Shown here piece after piece: positions 42,941 through 53,045 of a stretch of DNA of 64,000 nt. Origin of the DNA: Anaspis maculata (Eukaryota > Arthropoda > Insecta > Coleoptera > Scraptiidae); NCBI GenBank assembly GCA_949128115.1, contig OX421964.1, positions 49,516,601 through 49,580,600 on the forward strand. Direction: 5' to 3'. Numbering within the stretch: the first letter of the stretch is position 1; each line of letters begins with the position of its first letter. The notes beneath the pieces are model-generated. The model searched no databases. It saw only the letters and a list, made by a program, of their open reading frames with translations, and was not told where the DNA came from. The position numbers were made by a program, and so were the translations under genes.

Positions 42941-43452
42941 TACAGGTGTCCTTTATTCAACCCTTCAACTTAAACCCTAATAACGTTTGAGGGTGGATAG
43001 ACCATCAAAAATGAAGCTGACATGACCATAAAAACATGTCTCTTAAATGCTTAATAACGCAGTCGGAGATATAGCCCTTCAAAGTTTGACTTATTTATTG
43101 CTTTTTTTATAATTCATAAACTGTAACTTGCCAGAGATTTGTTTTGAATGGGGCTGAAGGGCCATGAAAGAAAGTCGAAGTTTGAAAAGAAAAAACTTCA
43201 CGTTTGTTGAATTTGAATGAAATTGTAGTTATGAGTAGATAATCATTCAAAACAAATTTCTGACAAGCTACAGCCAAATAGCTCAACTCGTTTATGAATT
43301 ATCAAAAAAAAAGCAATAAATAAGTCAAACTTTGAAAGGCTGCATCTCCGTCATTAAGCGTTTGAGAGGTATGTTTATATGGTCAAGTCAACTTCATTTT
43401 TGATGGTCTATCCACCCTTAAAATGAATGGGGTTTAAGTCGGGACACCTGTA
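42941..43452. mobile_element. 512-bp foldback with TACAGGTGTCC ends
   Basis: TACAGGTGTCC at the left and GGGACACCTGTA at the right. The arms share GTGGATAGACCATCAAAAAT, AATAAGTCAAACTTTGAA-type and GGAGATATAGCC-type blocks. The loop lies near 43170-43200. No coding sequence. Confidence 0.88.
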
Positions 43453-45065
43453 GAAAGCGCCTATCAAATCTGATGTGTCAGATCAGTGCTTGTTTTAAAC
43501 AGTTTTCATCCAAGATCCAGGTGTAGTTTTCAATCTTGAGCTCGATATTTAGATTGCAATACATACACTGAACTCATAAGAAAAACCTACTCTACCTGTA
43601 CCCTCATCTACGTACCTGAAATTTCATAACTTTCTAACTACTTGGGTAATTTTATAACTTTTCAACTACTTTTCCACGTAGTTCAACGTTGATTGAACTT
43701 TAAGGAAAGTTTTATGGTAAATGTTGAATTTATCTTGGCAAATTTCATTAGTGTTGGAAGTTTGATATTGTAAAAAATACGTTCCTGTTTATAGAAGTTG
43801 AATAGTCTTTCTCGCTGAAAAGAAGACTTCACTTGAATGGACTTTGTTTCCTGTCTTATTGCAGGAACAGTAACTATTATTACATGCTATCAAGTCCCAC
43901 TTCTTGACGCAAGTGCTGCCCTGAGTGGTTTTTTCAGTTTCTCTAGTGCATTATTTCTTCTGAAAATCGAACGTCTTTTATAAAACTCAGACTCCGTGCC
44001 AACTTATCTTGCTTGATTTTTGCTCTTGTCTTGAGTGTAAAGATTTCTGTACACTTACTTAAATAATTATTAGGTAGGTATTTTCAGTCATCCTTTTGAA
44101 TTCATATTGGAATGATGCAACAAAGTTCAATCAGTTTCAGGGATGAAACATGAATGTCCAATTTTCAAGTGCATTGTAGCGATTGGTAACAAAAGATGAG
44201 AGCAAAAAAAAATTGATGAGTAATAGTTACACAGGATGGCATGCCTTCAGTTTTCTGTGAAGGTGATTGTACTTCAGTGTTCTAGATGGATAGTGTTTAG
44301 AACCTATTCGTAGATTTAAATAAAAAAAAAAACGAACTTTGTAGGTAATTGTATATTTTATTATTTAATTAAGTACTTGTTTTTAGATCCGCACGTTTCA
44401 AATACGGCAAAGTACGAAAATTTGGCATGGATCAAATAGTCTTTATCATGTCAAATTTATGGACTCTTGTGGTTGATGGTGCGAGTTTAGTATTTCATTT
44501 CGTTAATATTATTTAAAAAAAAAACAAGAAAACCAGTAATGACATGGGTTCAAGATAATTTTTTGTTCAATGATATTGTGATTGTACAGTCATTATTTTA
44601 TTTAAAAAGACTCAAAAAAAAACTGTGTGATATACCAAGAACTAACTTCTGATTTTTTCCATGTACATACAGATTTGTAGATACAGTATAACTGCAAACA
44701 TTTTGAAACCCTGATATCAGCCCTTGATACCTTGTATTAGTTTCTACAAAATGTAATGTCTTTGTATTATAACAGAAACACGAGTTTTTTTCCAATATAT
44801 CTAGGTATCTGTAGTATGTTGAGAAAATTTGCAAATATATTTTTTTGATGTATTTTTTTAGTTGATTTTTTAATTTTTAAGTGTGCATAAAACTGTAATT
44901 TCAAGACAGAACATTTTTAATAAATTCAATGTTGAAAAAATGTTGGAATATATTTTGTTTTGAAGGCGTAATTTATCTTTAATCTTTTAAATCAGAATAT
45001 TTTTATAAGTATTAATTATGATTGTGTGGAAAAAAGTAAATAAAGCTATAATTCTAAATGGTCTG
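43453..45065. other. Intergenic between FAM76 and PDXK
   Basis: AT-rich, no gene recognised. AATAAA at 44319-44324 followed by an A-run could end a long FAM76 transcript. Confidence 0.45.
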
Positions 45066-45071
45066 TTTATT
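45066..45071 (-). terminator. Candidate PDXK poly(A) signal
   Basis: AATAAA on the minus strand, about 155 nt beyond the PDXK stop codon. Confidence 0.45.
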
Positions 45072-45226
45072 TGTGTTCTAACATTGGGTATAATTCAAAT
45101 ATACAAAACAATTTTTGGTTTGAAAAATAATAAATGCAACAATTATTATTATTGTAAAATTGATTTAAACAAATTCACTAGAAAAATACTACTTGGAAGA
45201 CAGTATTGTTTGGTCAACTAGGAGAT

Positions 45227-45324
45227 TCAAACGCTTTCTGCAGATACAACAACAGTTGGATCCTCTATATCCTGTTTGCTTTGGATCACTCTCAGTTCTA
45301 TGATGTTACCTGAAGTAGCACCTC
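45227..45324 (-). CDS. PDXK: PDXK exon 5 and stop
   Basis: Ends [20 protein letters not shown], three further residues and TGA at 45229-45227. Too short to stand out as an open frame, but it matches the conserved end of the family. Confidence 0.9.
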
Positions 45325-46918
45325 CTGGAAAATACTGAATCAGTTTCATGTTTTAAATAAATCACTTTAAGACCTGCTAGGGTTCTCTTCAAGACAGCCT
45401 GTAGTGTAGAAACGGTTTTTTCAAGTGAGTCCTTGAGTTGATTGCCCGTCTGATGCATCCATGCCATGAACAAGGCAGCAAATAGGTCACCAGAACCGGT
45501 AAATGAGGCAGGCAACTTGGGGACTTTTACTATAACTTTTTCTGTGGAGAGACAGATTTTTGATGTACCTTATTAAGATTTTCTGTTGAATCTCCTGTTG
45601 AATAAAGTTTTTGTTTGTTTCAGAGGCGGTGTTTTTCCGTGCTGCAGAAATGGAGAGAACTTGAGCAAAATGTGAGTGAGTGAAAATGTCACGAAACTCT
45701 GATTTCACAGGTCAAAATTGGCTGTGGAAGAATGACAAATGATAATGGAACAAACGCCGCCAATTTTTCGAGATCCAGGGCCAGAGAGCCGTGCCTCAAG
45801 AACATGGAAAATGGAAATGGCCAGCTAATGTACCTGATTACCATAATCAGCTAACAAAGATGATAATGTGATAATTTGTCTTGATAGCATAATGGCCTTG
45901 TGAAGATAAATTTAAATTTGTATTGAAGGGAGAATAAATGGATGTTTCTTACCTTTCTTGTTGCTTGCCATAGTTAGAAAATGTTCTTCATTCCCTAGTT
46001 CTGTAGATGAAATGACTACAGTTTGAATCCCTTTAGCATGGAGTAAGCCAATGGCTTTCCAAGCGTCTTCGACTTTATTAATTTTAACATCAGTTAGAAG
46101 TTCAACTTCATATTGATTTGGCGTTATAATATCAGCTAGAGGTAGAATTTCATCTCTGTAGACAGGTAACAGTTCCTTGGGTACATACATCTTTCCATTA
46201 TCACCCATGACCGGGTCACAAACTAGAGGTAGGCATTATTAGAATGATTGAGAAAAAGGGCATGCAATCTTTTATGCAATTTCACCATAAACCAAGTCAT
46301 TGTTGACAGTTTTCAAGTGATTCACTAGAGCAGCAACTCTAGTCAGAAAAGACTTGGATCCGATGTACCCAGTGAGCAAATGGGTATAATGACGGTCCAG
46401 TCCATTTTCTTTCAGCCCATCAGCTAAGTCTCCCAAGTCTTTATCAGTCAAGACTTGGCCAGCCACTTTTTTGTATCCAGTATGGTTACAGAGCTGAACT
46501 GAATTAATTGGATCCACTTCAAATCCAAGGAGCTGGAATTTGAGAGTTACAATTTTCAATTTTTGTATCATGATTGACAATTATTAGGTACTTAATTATT
46601 GCGGTTGATGTTGGTCTTAAATGGCGATCGAGGGTGTAACATGCGGATTCATTCATTCATTAATTATACGTGTGATCCAAACCATTCCAAATTGGAGTAG
46701 GCTGTGCCCTGGCGAAAAGTAGCTTTACATCCCGGAATTTGACCATAACACAGCCTACTCCAATTCAGAATGGTTTGGATCACATGGTAGTTCCCGGTTA
46801 AAAAAAGTGGTTTTCTCACCTGTAACGGAAATGTTGCGCTTTTGTTTCCGACATAACCATAAACTACGTGACTTTGGATGGAGATAACTCGTGGACTTTC
46901 CGCCATTTCTGTGGCCAT
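45227..46918 (-). CDS. PDXK: Pyridoxal kinase, 5 exons, 293 aa
   Basis: Phosphorylates pyridoxal, pyridoxine and pyridoxamine with ATP in the vitamin B6 salvage pathway, in the cytosol. Joining 46918-46820, 46532-46286, 46222-45953, 45541-45374 and 45324-45227 gives one frame with GT-AG introns and consistent phases (0, 1, 1, 1). Seen: N-terminal [62 protein letters not shown], the GSGD loop with catalytic Asp224 ([15 protein letters not shown]), [14 protein letters not shown] and the C-terminal [14 protein letters not shown] signature. Human PDXK has 312 aa, so the gene is complete. It lies head to head with BubR1. Confidence 0.96.
45374..45541 (-). CDS. PDXK: PDXK exon 4 (residues 206-262)
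   Basis: Contains [12 protein letters not shown] with the catalytic Asp and the EKTVSTLQ helix. Acceptor CTCCACAG, donor GTCTTA. Confidence 0.9.
45953..46222 (-). CDS. PDXK: PDXK exon 3 (residues 116-206)
   Basis: Begins [20 protein letters not shown] and contains the ATP-site [10 protein letters not shown]. Donor GTAAGA. Confidence 0.93.
46286..46532 (-). CDS. PDXK: PDXK exon 2 (residues 34-116)
   Basis: Begins [20 protein letters not shown] after acceptor ATTCCAG and ends NNDLVY plus one base before donor GTGAAA. Confidence 0.93.
46671..46784. repeat. Near-perfect hairpin in PDXK intron 1
   Basis: Two 36-nt arms (46671-46706 and 46749-46784) starting TGTGATCCAAACCATTC match at 34 of 36 positions when one is inverted, with a 42-nt loop. 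It is the size of a pre-miRNA-like hairpin or a short palindromic MITE. No other copy was noticed in the window. Confidence 0.9.
46820..46918 (-). CDS. PDXK: PDXK exon 1 (residues 1-33)
   Basis: Begins [17 protein letters not shown] and ends SATFPLQ before donor GTGAGA. A second in-frame Met at residue 5 is an alternative start. Confidence 0.92.
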
Positions 46919-47498
46919 GAAATCAATGATCCAGCAATAGACATTTTCTAACTTTATACAGATTTGTTATCTAAGCTGATTTACTTAGCTTAAATTACAT
47001 TTTATTCAAATTATGATAACTGTCAGCGTTATTATTATTATTATTTTTCAAATTGGTTTTCGAAATTCCAGTAATCAGAAATGATGATATTCAAAAATTC
47101 AAAAGCTTCTGATTTATGCTTTTGAATAAAATTATTGAACGTAATTTTTGTTAAAAGAAAAAACAAAAAAAAGTTTTACAACTTATGGACTTTTTGTGTG
47201 TAAATATTGGCAGTTGTGACTGTCAAGTGTCAAGCGTAGATCTGTCATTCTGTCAAGTGTCAATGTCGAAATGAAAATCCGTTAATAGAAGGTAATAAAG
47301 TCGGCAGAAATCCACAACTTTAATTTCAAACAATACACAAAAACGTGCACGTATTTGTTAACTAATGTCAACATGAATGTATGATCCACCCGTTGAAATT
47401 ACATTCATCGATGTTCTGGCGGTGTTGGAAAAGTAATCAGCATTTTCCATTTTTTGTGATCCTTATTGCAATTTGACAGGTCCAGCCGAACCTGTGTG
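46919..47498. promoter_or_regulatory. Shared PDXK / BubR1 bidirectional promoter region
   Basis: 580 bp between two start codons pointing away from each other. It contains an ATT run (47030-47046) and a direct repeat TGTCAAGTGTCAA (about 47218 and 47251). No TATA box or initiator was assigned. Confidence 0.5.
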
Positions 47499-47626
47499 AT
47501 GGATTTTGATCTGAGCAAAGAAAACATTCAACCGCTTCGTGGGGGCCGAAACGTCGTCCAGTTAGGGATGGCTTTGCAAGCACAAAATAATGAAGACTAC
47601 CAACGAGAGCTTCTGCAACAGAGACA
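47499..47626 (+). CDS. BUB1B: BubR1 exon 1 (residues 1-43)
   Basis: Starts MDFDLSKENIQPLRGGRN; the KEN box close to the N-terminus supports this ATG. Ends in RQ before donor GTAAAT. Confidence 0.88.
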
Positions 47627-48592
47627 GTAAATATTCCAATTCTTGTCTTCTGAGCTTATGAATGTACCTTCATGTTTTGTAGGAGATTTGAACATTTAAT
47701 CAAAACTTACCCTGGAGACGATCCGCTGGAGAATTGGTACAATTACGTGTCTTGGGTAGAGCAGACCTGCCTGCACAATGGCCATGAAGGCGGCATAAAA
47801 GAGCTGCTCCAGCGTTGCCTGAAGCTCTTTGAACATGATGAAAAATACTACAATGATCGGCGAATGGTCAAGCTCTGGATCAAATTTGTAAACATTCCTC
47901 AATTATCATCTTTCTCACATCTAAAGAATTTAACTATTCCAGATCGATTTGCATCCTAGGCCTCTGGAATTGTACAAGATGCTGTTTTCAATTGGAATTG
48001 GAGCTGGCTGTGCAGACTTGTACAAGGCCTGGGCATATTACCATGAGTTGGCTGGTAATTTCCAAGAGGCCAACAAAATTTTTGAGAGCGGCAGGAGGAA
48101 CCTTGCACAACCTTACGATGAGCTCGAAAATGCACATAAAAACCTCGTCATGTCTGCAGGCCAAACTGTAAGTGGAACGTCAAATAGGGAGAATGCCTTG
48201 TTTTTCAGTGCCATAGTCAATTTTCCAGATGATATTAGGACCAAACCACGAAAATTTGCAGGAAAACCTATGGGAGAAACGCCAAGCTCTCACCTCCCTG
48301 CACACTTACAAAGGAGGACAAGTTGGCAGTGTGCGGATGCACCACAACAACGGTTTGCCAGGGATCCTGCCTGCTGGACCATCTCAGCAGGGTCCGTCCA
48401 ATGCCAGGATGCAGTGCTATGAGGACAAAGATGAAAATAACAAGGTGGTCGAACCTGGAGCTCCCCCTGTCAGTATCCTGACCGCCTGCATGATGCAGGA
48501 CATGCCCAAAGAAAATACAATGAAGCCAGGCCCTTGGACCACTATGCCAGTGAAAAAGAAGCTCACTGTGCAGAAAACTACCCCTTTTACAG
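47499..48592 (+). CDS. BUB1B: BubR1/Mad3 spindle-checkpoint protein, first 307 residues (3' part outside or unrecognised)
   Basis: Part of the mitotic checkpoint complex that inhibits APC/C-Cdc20. Exons 47499-47626, 47683-47887, 47943-48167 and 48229-48592 join in frame (phases 2, 0, 0). Residues 7-9 are the first KEN box, in SKENIQPLRGGRN, which identifies BubR1/Mad3 over Bub1. Residues about 43-180 form the Mad3/Bub1 TPR domain (YPGDDPLENWYNYVSWVEQ, RMVKLWIKF, YKAWAYYHELAGNFQEANKI). A second KEN box lies at residues 280-282, followed by GPWTT, as in vertebrate BubR1. The donor GTGATT follows TPFTG. No further exon or kinase domain is found in the remaining 15.4 kb, so either a very long repeat-filled intron follows or the product ends soon after (readthrough stop at 48667-48669). 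Confidence 0.9.
47683..47887 (+). CDS. BUB1B: BubR1 exon 2 (residues 43-111)
   Basis: Acceptor TTTTGTAG; first TPR helices FEHLIKTYPGDDPLENW through MVKLWIKF; donor GTAAAC. Confidence 0.9.
47943..48167 (+). CDS. BUB1B: BubR1 exon 3 (residues 112-186)
   Basis: Acceptor TATTCCAG; IDLHPRPLELYKMLFSIGIG and the rest of the TPR domain to MSAGQT; donor GTAAGT. Confidence 0.9.
48229..48592 (+). CDS. BUB1B: BubR1 exon 4 (residues 187-308)
   Basis: Acceptor TTTTCCAG; encodes the linker with MQCYEDKDENN (where vertebrates have the FDEN-type motif), MPKENTMKPGPW and KKLTVQKTTPFTG. Donor GTGATT. Confidence 0.85.
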
Positions 48593-49060
48593 GTGATTCT
48601 ATATTTTCTTTTGTTACTTCAACAGAAGTTTTATTCATTAGGCAGCTGTTTTTTTTTTCCTTCATATAATAATGTTCGTGAAAAAGCTGTAGGTAGTAGG
48701 CAGTGACGGCTTGTGAAGGGAGCTGCGGGGCTGCAGCACAGAAAAATTTTGAACACATCATTTTTCATTACTTTCTAGTTAGAAAATGTAAAAAATCCAG
48801 ATATGGGTTGATGAATTTTGAATTATTGCGGCACAAGTAAGCGACGATTAAAATTACTAGGTAATACGAACGAACATCGCGCAGCGGGGCGGAATATTAA
48901 TCCGCACCGTTTAGCGCCTGGAATAGCTGCTAAATGCAACCAAGTATACATCGTCTTATTGAGGCTTCGGTGCGGCGCGAATTGCAGCATGCAGAGCTTT
49001 GATTGGCCCAGCGGTATCAGAGAGGCGGCCGGCGGGCTGGCAGAGAAGGCCACTTGTTCA
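48593..49060 (+). other. Putative BubR1 intron 4 start; possible hAT end at about 48701
   Basis: CAGTGACGGCTTGTGAAGG near 48701 looks like a hAT/MITE terminus, but no matching right end was found. Confidence 0.4.
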
Positions 49061-49375
49061 ATGGCTACGTTTACACCAGTGGACTAAAACTAGACTGACC
49101 CAAGCACTGACCCAAATTCCACCCAAAGTAATTTTTCTCTTCCAGCGTTTTCACCGGCAGATTAACGCGGCCGACCTATTTCAAAATATGAACTTAAACT
49201 AAATAAATATAAAAACTAAATTAACTTCAGTCCACGGCTAACCGGAGACCTGACCCAAGCTACTTGGTCCTAATTTGTTCTTGTCTACGATCGTTTACAC
49301 CACGTGGACTAAATTTATTTGGGTCGAATTTAGTGCTTAGGTCGCGGACCAAAGCCACGGTGTAAACGTAGCCAT
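49061..49375. mobile_element. 315-bp MITE with 17-bp perfect inverted ends
   Basis: ATGGCTACGTTTACACC at the left and its exact inverse at the right. Internal GTGGACTAAA motifs repeat. No clear target duplication. Confidence 0.8.
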
Positions 49376-49519
49376 TCTTTATTTCGGTGGTGCGGTCAGA
49401 GACAAGGTGCGGTGGTGTTATTAATTGTGTTGTTGGATGATGTACTGTCTATCAGAATGAATGCCGTCCACGAATTGCTTAAACTGAACGCACTTTAAAG
49501 GTTCATTCAGCTTTTTTAA

Positions 49520-49731
49520 GGTGCGTTCAGTCAGCTTTTTCAAGGTGCGTTTAGTCAGCTTTTTCAAGGTGCGTTCAGTCAGCTTATTTAGCCGCAAGTT
49601 TTAATTTTAGTCGCAAGCGCAGCGACGCCCATTGGCTCTTATGAACCAGCCTCCTCGGAACAGCCAATAAGTGATGCAGCGCTTACGGCTAAAATTAAAA
49701 TTGCGGCTAAATAAGCTGACTGAACGCACCT
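49520..49731. mobile_element. TTAA MITE with amplified left end
   Basis: TTAA at 49516-49519 and 49732-49735. Same family as 9710-9877. The left terminal 24 bp (AAGGTGCGTTCAGTCAGC plus T-run) is present three times in tandem (49518, 49542, 49566) before the body. Confidence 0.85.
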
Positions 49732-49739
49732 TTAAAGGC

Positions 49740-50164
49740 CCTTGAAAAAAATTCGGCCAATCGTAAAGCCGATTTCTGATCGTTCCTAGGCCATGTTCCT
49801 AGGCATGGATGTAGTTCCTAGGTGACCAGCGCCATACGTGCCCGGTGAAACATTGAAATGAACGGTTTTTGTTTTGCCAGCGCAGTGGACCTATTCAATA
49901 AAGGCGGTCTCTCTCGCACGATTTACATCACAGCCCCACATAGCCGCAGTGTGGTGCCGCGCACTTCATAACGAACGGAGTTTCCCTTGGAGATATTAGG
50001 CGCCGTTATAGCTAGACACCACCAACTGCGCGGTACGAACGCGCACGCATCTGTTTCTCTTTTCTGAAAAGGTCCGTTGCTCGGGGTCTCACGTGGATTT
50101 AGTTTCTTTGTCTAGTGATTTACCCCTAGCAGTTTTTGCTTGCAAAACGGAATCGGCTATTGAA
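49740..50164. other. No gene seen
   Basis: Unassigned sequence between the MITE and the SINE. Confidence 0.45.
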
Positions 50165-50171
50165 ATTTCAC

Positions 50172-50333
50172 TTTTTTTTTATTGTCTTATTTCACGAGGC
50201 GGTATTCAGCTATAAGGCTGCTCTACAATGCAACCTCGGGGACAGCACAAAATATCCATGGATGAAGCAGGATTCGAACCCACACAGGGCAGCGCGAATG
50301 CCATCACTTATACCACTCGGCCACCACCGCTCC
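50172..50333 (-). mobile_element. tRNA-Ser-derived SINE with target duplication
   Basis: On the minus strand, a head starting GGAGCGGTGGTGGCCGAGTGG (A box TGGCCGAGTGG) is followed about 50 nt later by GGTTCGAATCC (B box), then a body and an AATAAAAAAAAA tail. ATTTCAC at 50165-50171 and 50334-50340 is a 7-bp target duplication. The acceptor stem and anticodon arm do not fold as a working tRNA. Confidence 0.85.
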
Positions 50334-50340
50334 ATTTCAC

Positions 50341-51324
50341 AGAATTAAATAGGGATGTACTTTATTTCAATAAACACGGTCCTGCAACAGTGCGTCGGGC
50401 TTCCCTAGCACCCTTCTCTTACGAGATAGAAAAAAAGTTTTATGCATAAAATTATTGATTTGAAAAGTCCCACGTCTCGAAATTATTTTCAACTAAGAAA
50501 CGAAAGATTTTTTTTCGAACGAATTGCCCCACTTTTGATTACATTTTCTCGTTAAGCTTTCCAAGCTCTACTATAAGTGTCTTTTTGTTTCTTCAATTTG
50601 TGGCAGTGTTACCAACTAAAAATCAAAACTTGAAAATTTTAATTTCGAGCTCCATTTTGGAAAACTCTAGGAACCTCTTTTTTTTATTCAGAGAATGGAA
50701 TTTAGCACAACAGTAGTCGAATAAAAGCTGAATAACTTTATGACAAAAAAAAGGCTCAGAGATACAAACTGTAATGATGGCAAATGACCGGTCATTTTTA
50801 AAAGTGATAATGACCGGCATAAATGACGGGTAAGTGACCGGTCATTTATGGTCATTTTAGAAATTTGCTGAAAATGATCTTCGTTCGAATCTCTTTAACG
50901 AGAGCTTCACAAAAATACCAAATACCATCTCCCGCAATTCAAAATGTACTCAATCATCTTTACGGCATTGTGCACATACAGGGTGATTCAAAAGTGTCGG
51001 ACCATCTCAACGGTGCTTAATATGGAGGTGTAGTAGAGTACTGGAAAGTTGTTGAAAAAATTCTATATCTTTTGAATTTGAAGTTATGGAGGTACAAAAG
51101 TTGGTCCTTCGATTGCTTCTATTTCCATTGTTTCAAAAGATTTTAGGCAACTGTTTATGGAAAAATAATTAGTGAAAAAAATCAACCTCTGAATCTGTAT
51201 TGAATTTCTGTTTTCTATCCATGGTGAATCATAAACTACAAAAACTCAGTTTTACTGAAAAACCAGAAGCAATAGAATTCTATTAAAATGAACTGTGCTT
51301 TATAGTTTTATTGTGCTCTACATA
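50341..51324. other. No gene; ACCGGT-rich cluster and an element end
   Basis: 50775-50866 holds four or five ATGACCGGTCATT-like palindromic units. TACAGGGTGATTCAAAAGTG at about 50979 matches the TACAGGG-type termini of other elements here. Confidence 0.5.
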
Positions 51325-51371
51325 TAGCCCAGGCTTTTTAGTCGAAAAAACGGCAAAACATGAAACAAATA

Positions 51372-51971
51372 CAGGTTTCCTCAAAAGAGAGATGGAGAAT
51401 CCCGCGATTCCGCGCAGCTGTTTTCGGCACGTTCTGGGCACAGTGTGCCATGAGTGATCGCGCCATTTGTATTTACATTGCTCCGCCGTGTTGAAAGTGC
51501 GTTTTATTTTTTGAATTCTAAAGCCAACCATGCTGGGAAAGTCGCTAAAAATATAACGAACTTCTCAATGAATATTGCAAATGAATATTTCGCATAGAAG
51601 AATTTGCCAGAGAGGTATTTGATGCGCGGATACAACTATTTTTGTAATGGATATATCAACGATATATGGACGTGCCCAGAAAGCACAGGTAAGTGCGTGT
51701 TCCAAGTCCCAGTTTTAATACTTTTAATGGTGTAGGTATTATGGCCATCACTGTATAACTTGTGGACTTGCATAGTGGCACACAACATTTATTTACCATA
51801 ACTACTTGTAAAAACTGTGTAAATACCAATAATAACACCATCAAATGATCAAAACACACGTTCGGCTTACGGAATCGGGGCAATGTTGGCACACTATGAC
51901 TGCGACGATTTACTGTGCAATCGAACGTGACGTCACGGGCCAGAAAGAGACGCTCAATTTAGGCAAACTTG
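51372..51971 (-). mobile_element. 600-bp insertion at TA with THAP remnant
   Basis: TA at 51370-51371 and 51972-51973 flank ends CAGGTTTCCTCAAA and, inverted, CAAGTTTGCCTAAA (11 of 14 match). On the minus strand near 51797 MVNKCCVPLCKS looks like the first residues of a THAP zinc finger. The empty site in the 29.9-kb copy is similar but not base-perfect. Confidence 0.7.
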
Positions 51972-52254
51972 TATTAGAACACGGTCAATCTCTTCAGTTT
52001 TGGGTTCACTAAACTTTGCTGTATAGCATACAAAAAGTCCCCAACTTTCCCCCATGTGCGTCATTGTTTTTTTGACAGGCAAAGATGAATACACCTCAAA
52101 ATGCACTTTCCGCTTAAAAATGCTCCATGCTCCAGCTCTCAACCACCCAATCGATTTCTCTTATCTTGGTCTTGAATGAAAGATAATGAATCAAAGTGAA
52201 TGATATGGGATGGCTTTTGTCCAAAATTTGACACTAACAGACTTATGGTGCGAT

Positions 52255-52372
52255 TCTCTAAAAAATAACATTCCATAAAGTGTCTGTTACGCTGTTATTA
52301 CCTAGGCAACAGCCAATGGCCGACCGGATTTTTTACATAAGAGAGCCTTTATGGAATGTATTTTTTTACAGA
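52255..52372. mobile_element. 118-bp MITE nested in the left inverted repeat
   Basis: The ends TCTCTAAAAAATAACATTCC and, inverted, TCTGTAAAAAAATACATTCC match at 23 of 26 positions. It is flanked by AT on both sides. The intact right inverted repeat of the host element shows the site before insertion. Confidence 0.85.
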
Positions 52373-52629
52373 ATAGACCGAAGAAGTGTGACGTCACAAC
52401 ACGGCAACATGGCCGGCGGTTGACATTTTCTGGAGGCCAACGTCAAACGTGACACGACCGTGGAATGCACGGCACGTGGCATGCACTTGACGTTTCTCTG
52501 TTTGTGTTTGTCATGTGTTTGTCAACTTTTTGGGAAGGTAAATAACGGAAATGGATATAACAAAAAATGATCCATATTTTGGGCTATATCAGGTGGAGGA
52601 AATCAAACTATATTGCTATAAACTAAAAA

Positions 52630-53045
52630 CTGCTAACTATAAACTGCGATCCATTGCTCTTTGCCTCTGAGCATCTCATGAACGAGATTGTCGACGGCGA
52701 TTCTCCTGCCCAGTTTTTCTTCGAGGTCTTCTCGCTGCTTTGATGGACCGTTACAATGAAAACAAGCGTGTTCCGCGTTGTCCTGACGCTGAGGCTTTTG
52801 AGGCTCCCCAGTATTTCTTTCATCCAACTTTGAACCAAGGCGTTCCACTGCCGTTGCCACTGCTCGACGAACTGCTCTGTGGCCTTGTTTCTGCTTTCTG
52901 GTTTGCTGGTGGGCACTCCTAGGCTTGTTTCCTCTAATCGCAAGCATCAGGACGAAGGGTGGGATACCCGAGAGCACTCGTGCTGCATCATGCGGAACCG
53001 TTCTGTAGGCACTGGTGATTCTGAGTGCAGCTTTGCGCAGCTCTC
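52630..53045 (-). pseudogene. R1-clade LINE ORF2 C-terminal fragment
   Basis: On the minus strand one frame reads ELRKAALRITSAYRTVPHDA, ARVLSGIPPFVLMLAIRG, a linker, then AEHACFHC and LEEKLGRRIAVDNLVHEML. This is the order at the end of R1-type reverse transcriptases (LR..SAYRTVS, AGVPP, a C/H zinc motif, L......NLV..ML). The RT core and 3' tail are missing or frameshifted, so it is a dead insert. Confidence 0.75.

Noticed and set aside
47499..48592. Assignment as BUB1 and not BubR1
   Set aside because: Two KEN boxes in BubR1-type contexts (SKENIQPLR near the N-terminus and PKEN...GPW) favour BubR1/Mad3.
48701..49060. Complete hAT MITE starting CAGTGACGGCTTGTG
   Set aside because: No matching inverted right end or 8-bp duplication could be found.
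50260..50333. Functional tRNA-Ser gene on the minus strand
   Set aside because: A and B boxes are present but the acceptor and anticodon stems do not pair, and it has an A tail and target duplication, so it is a SINE.
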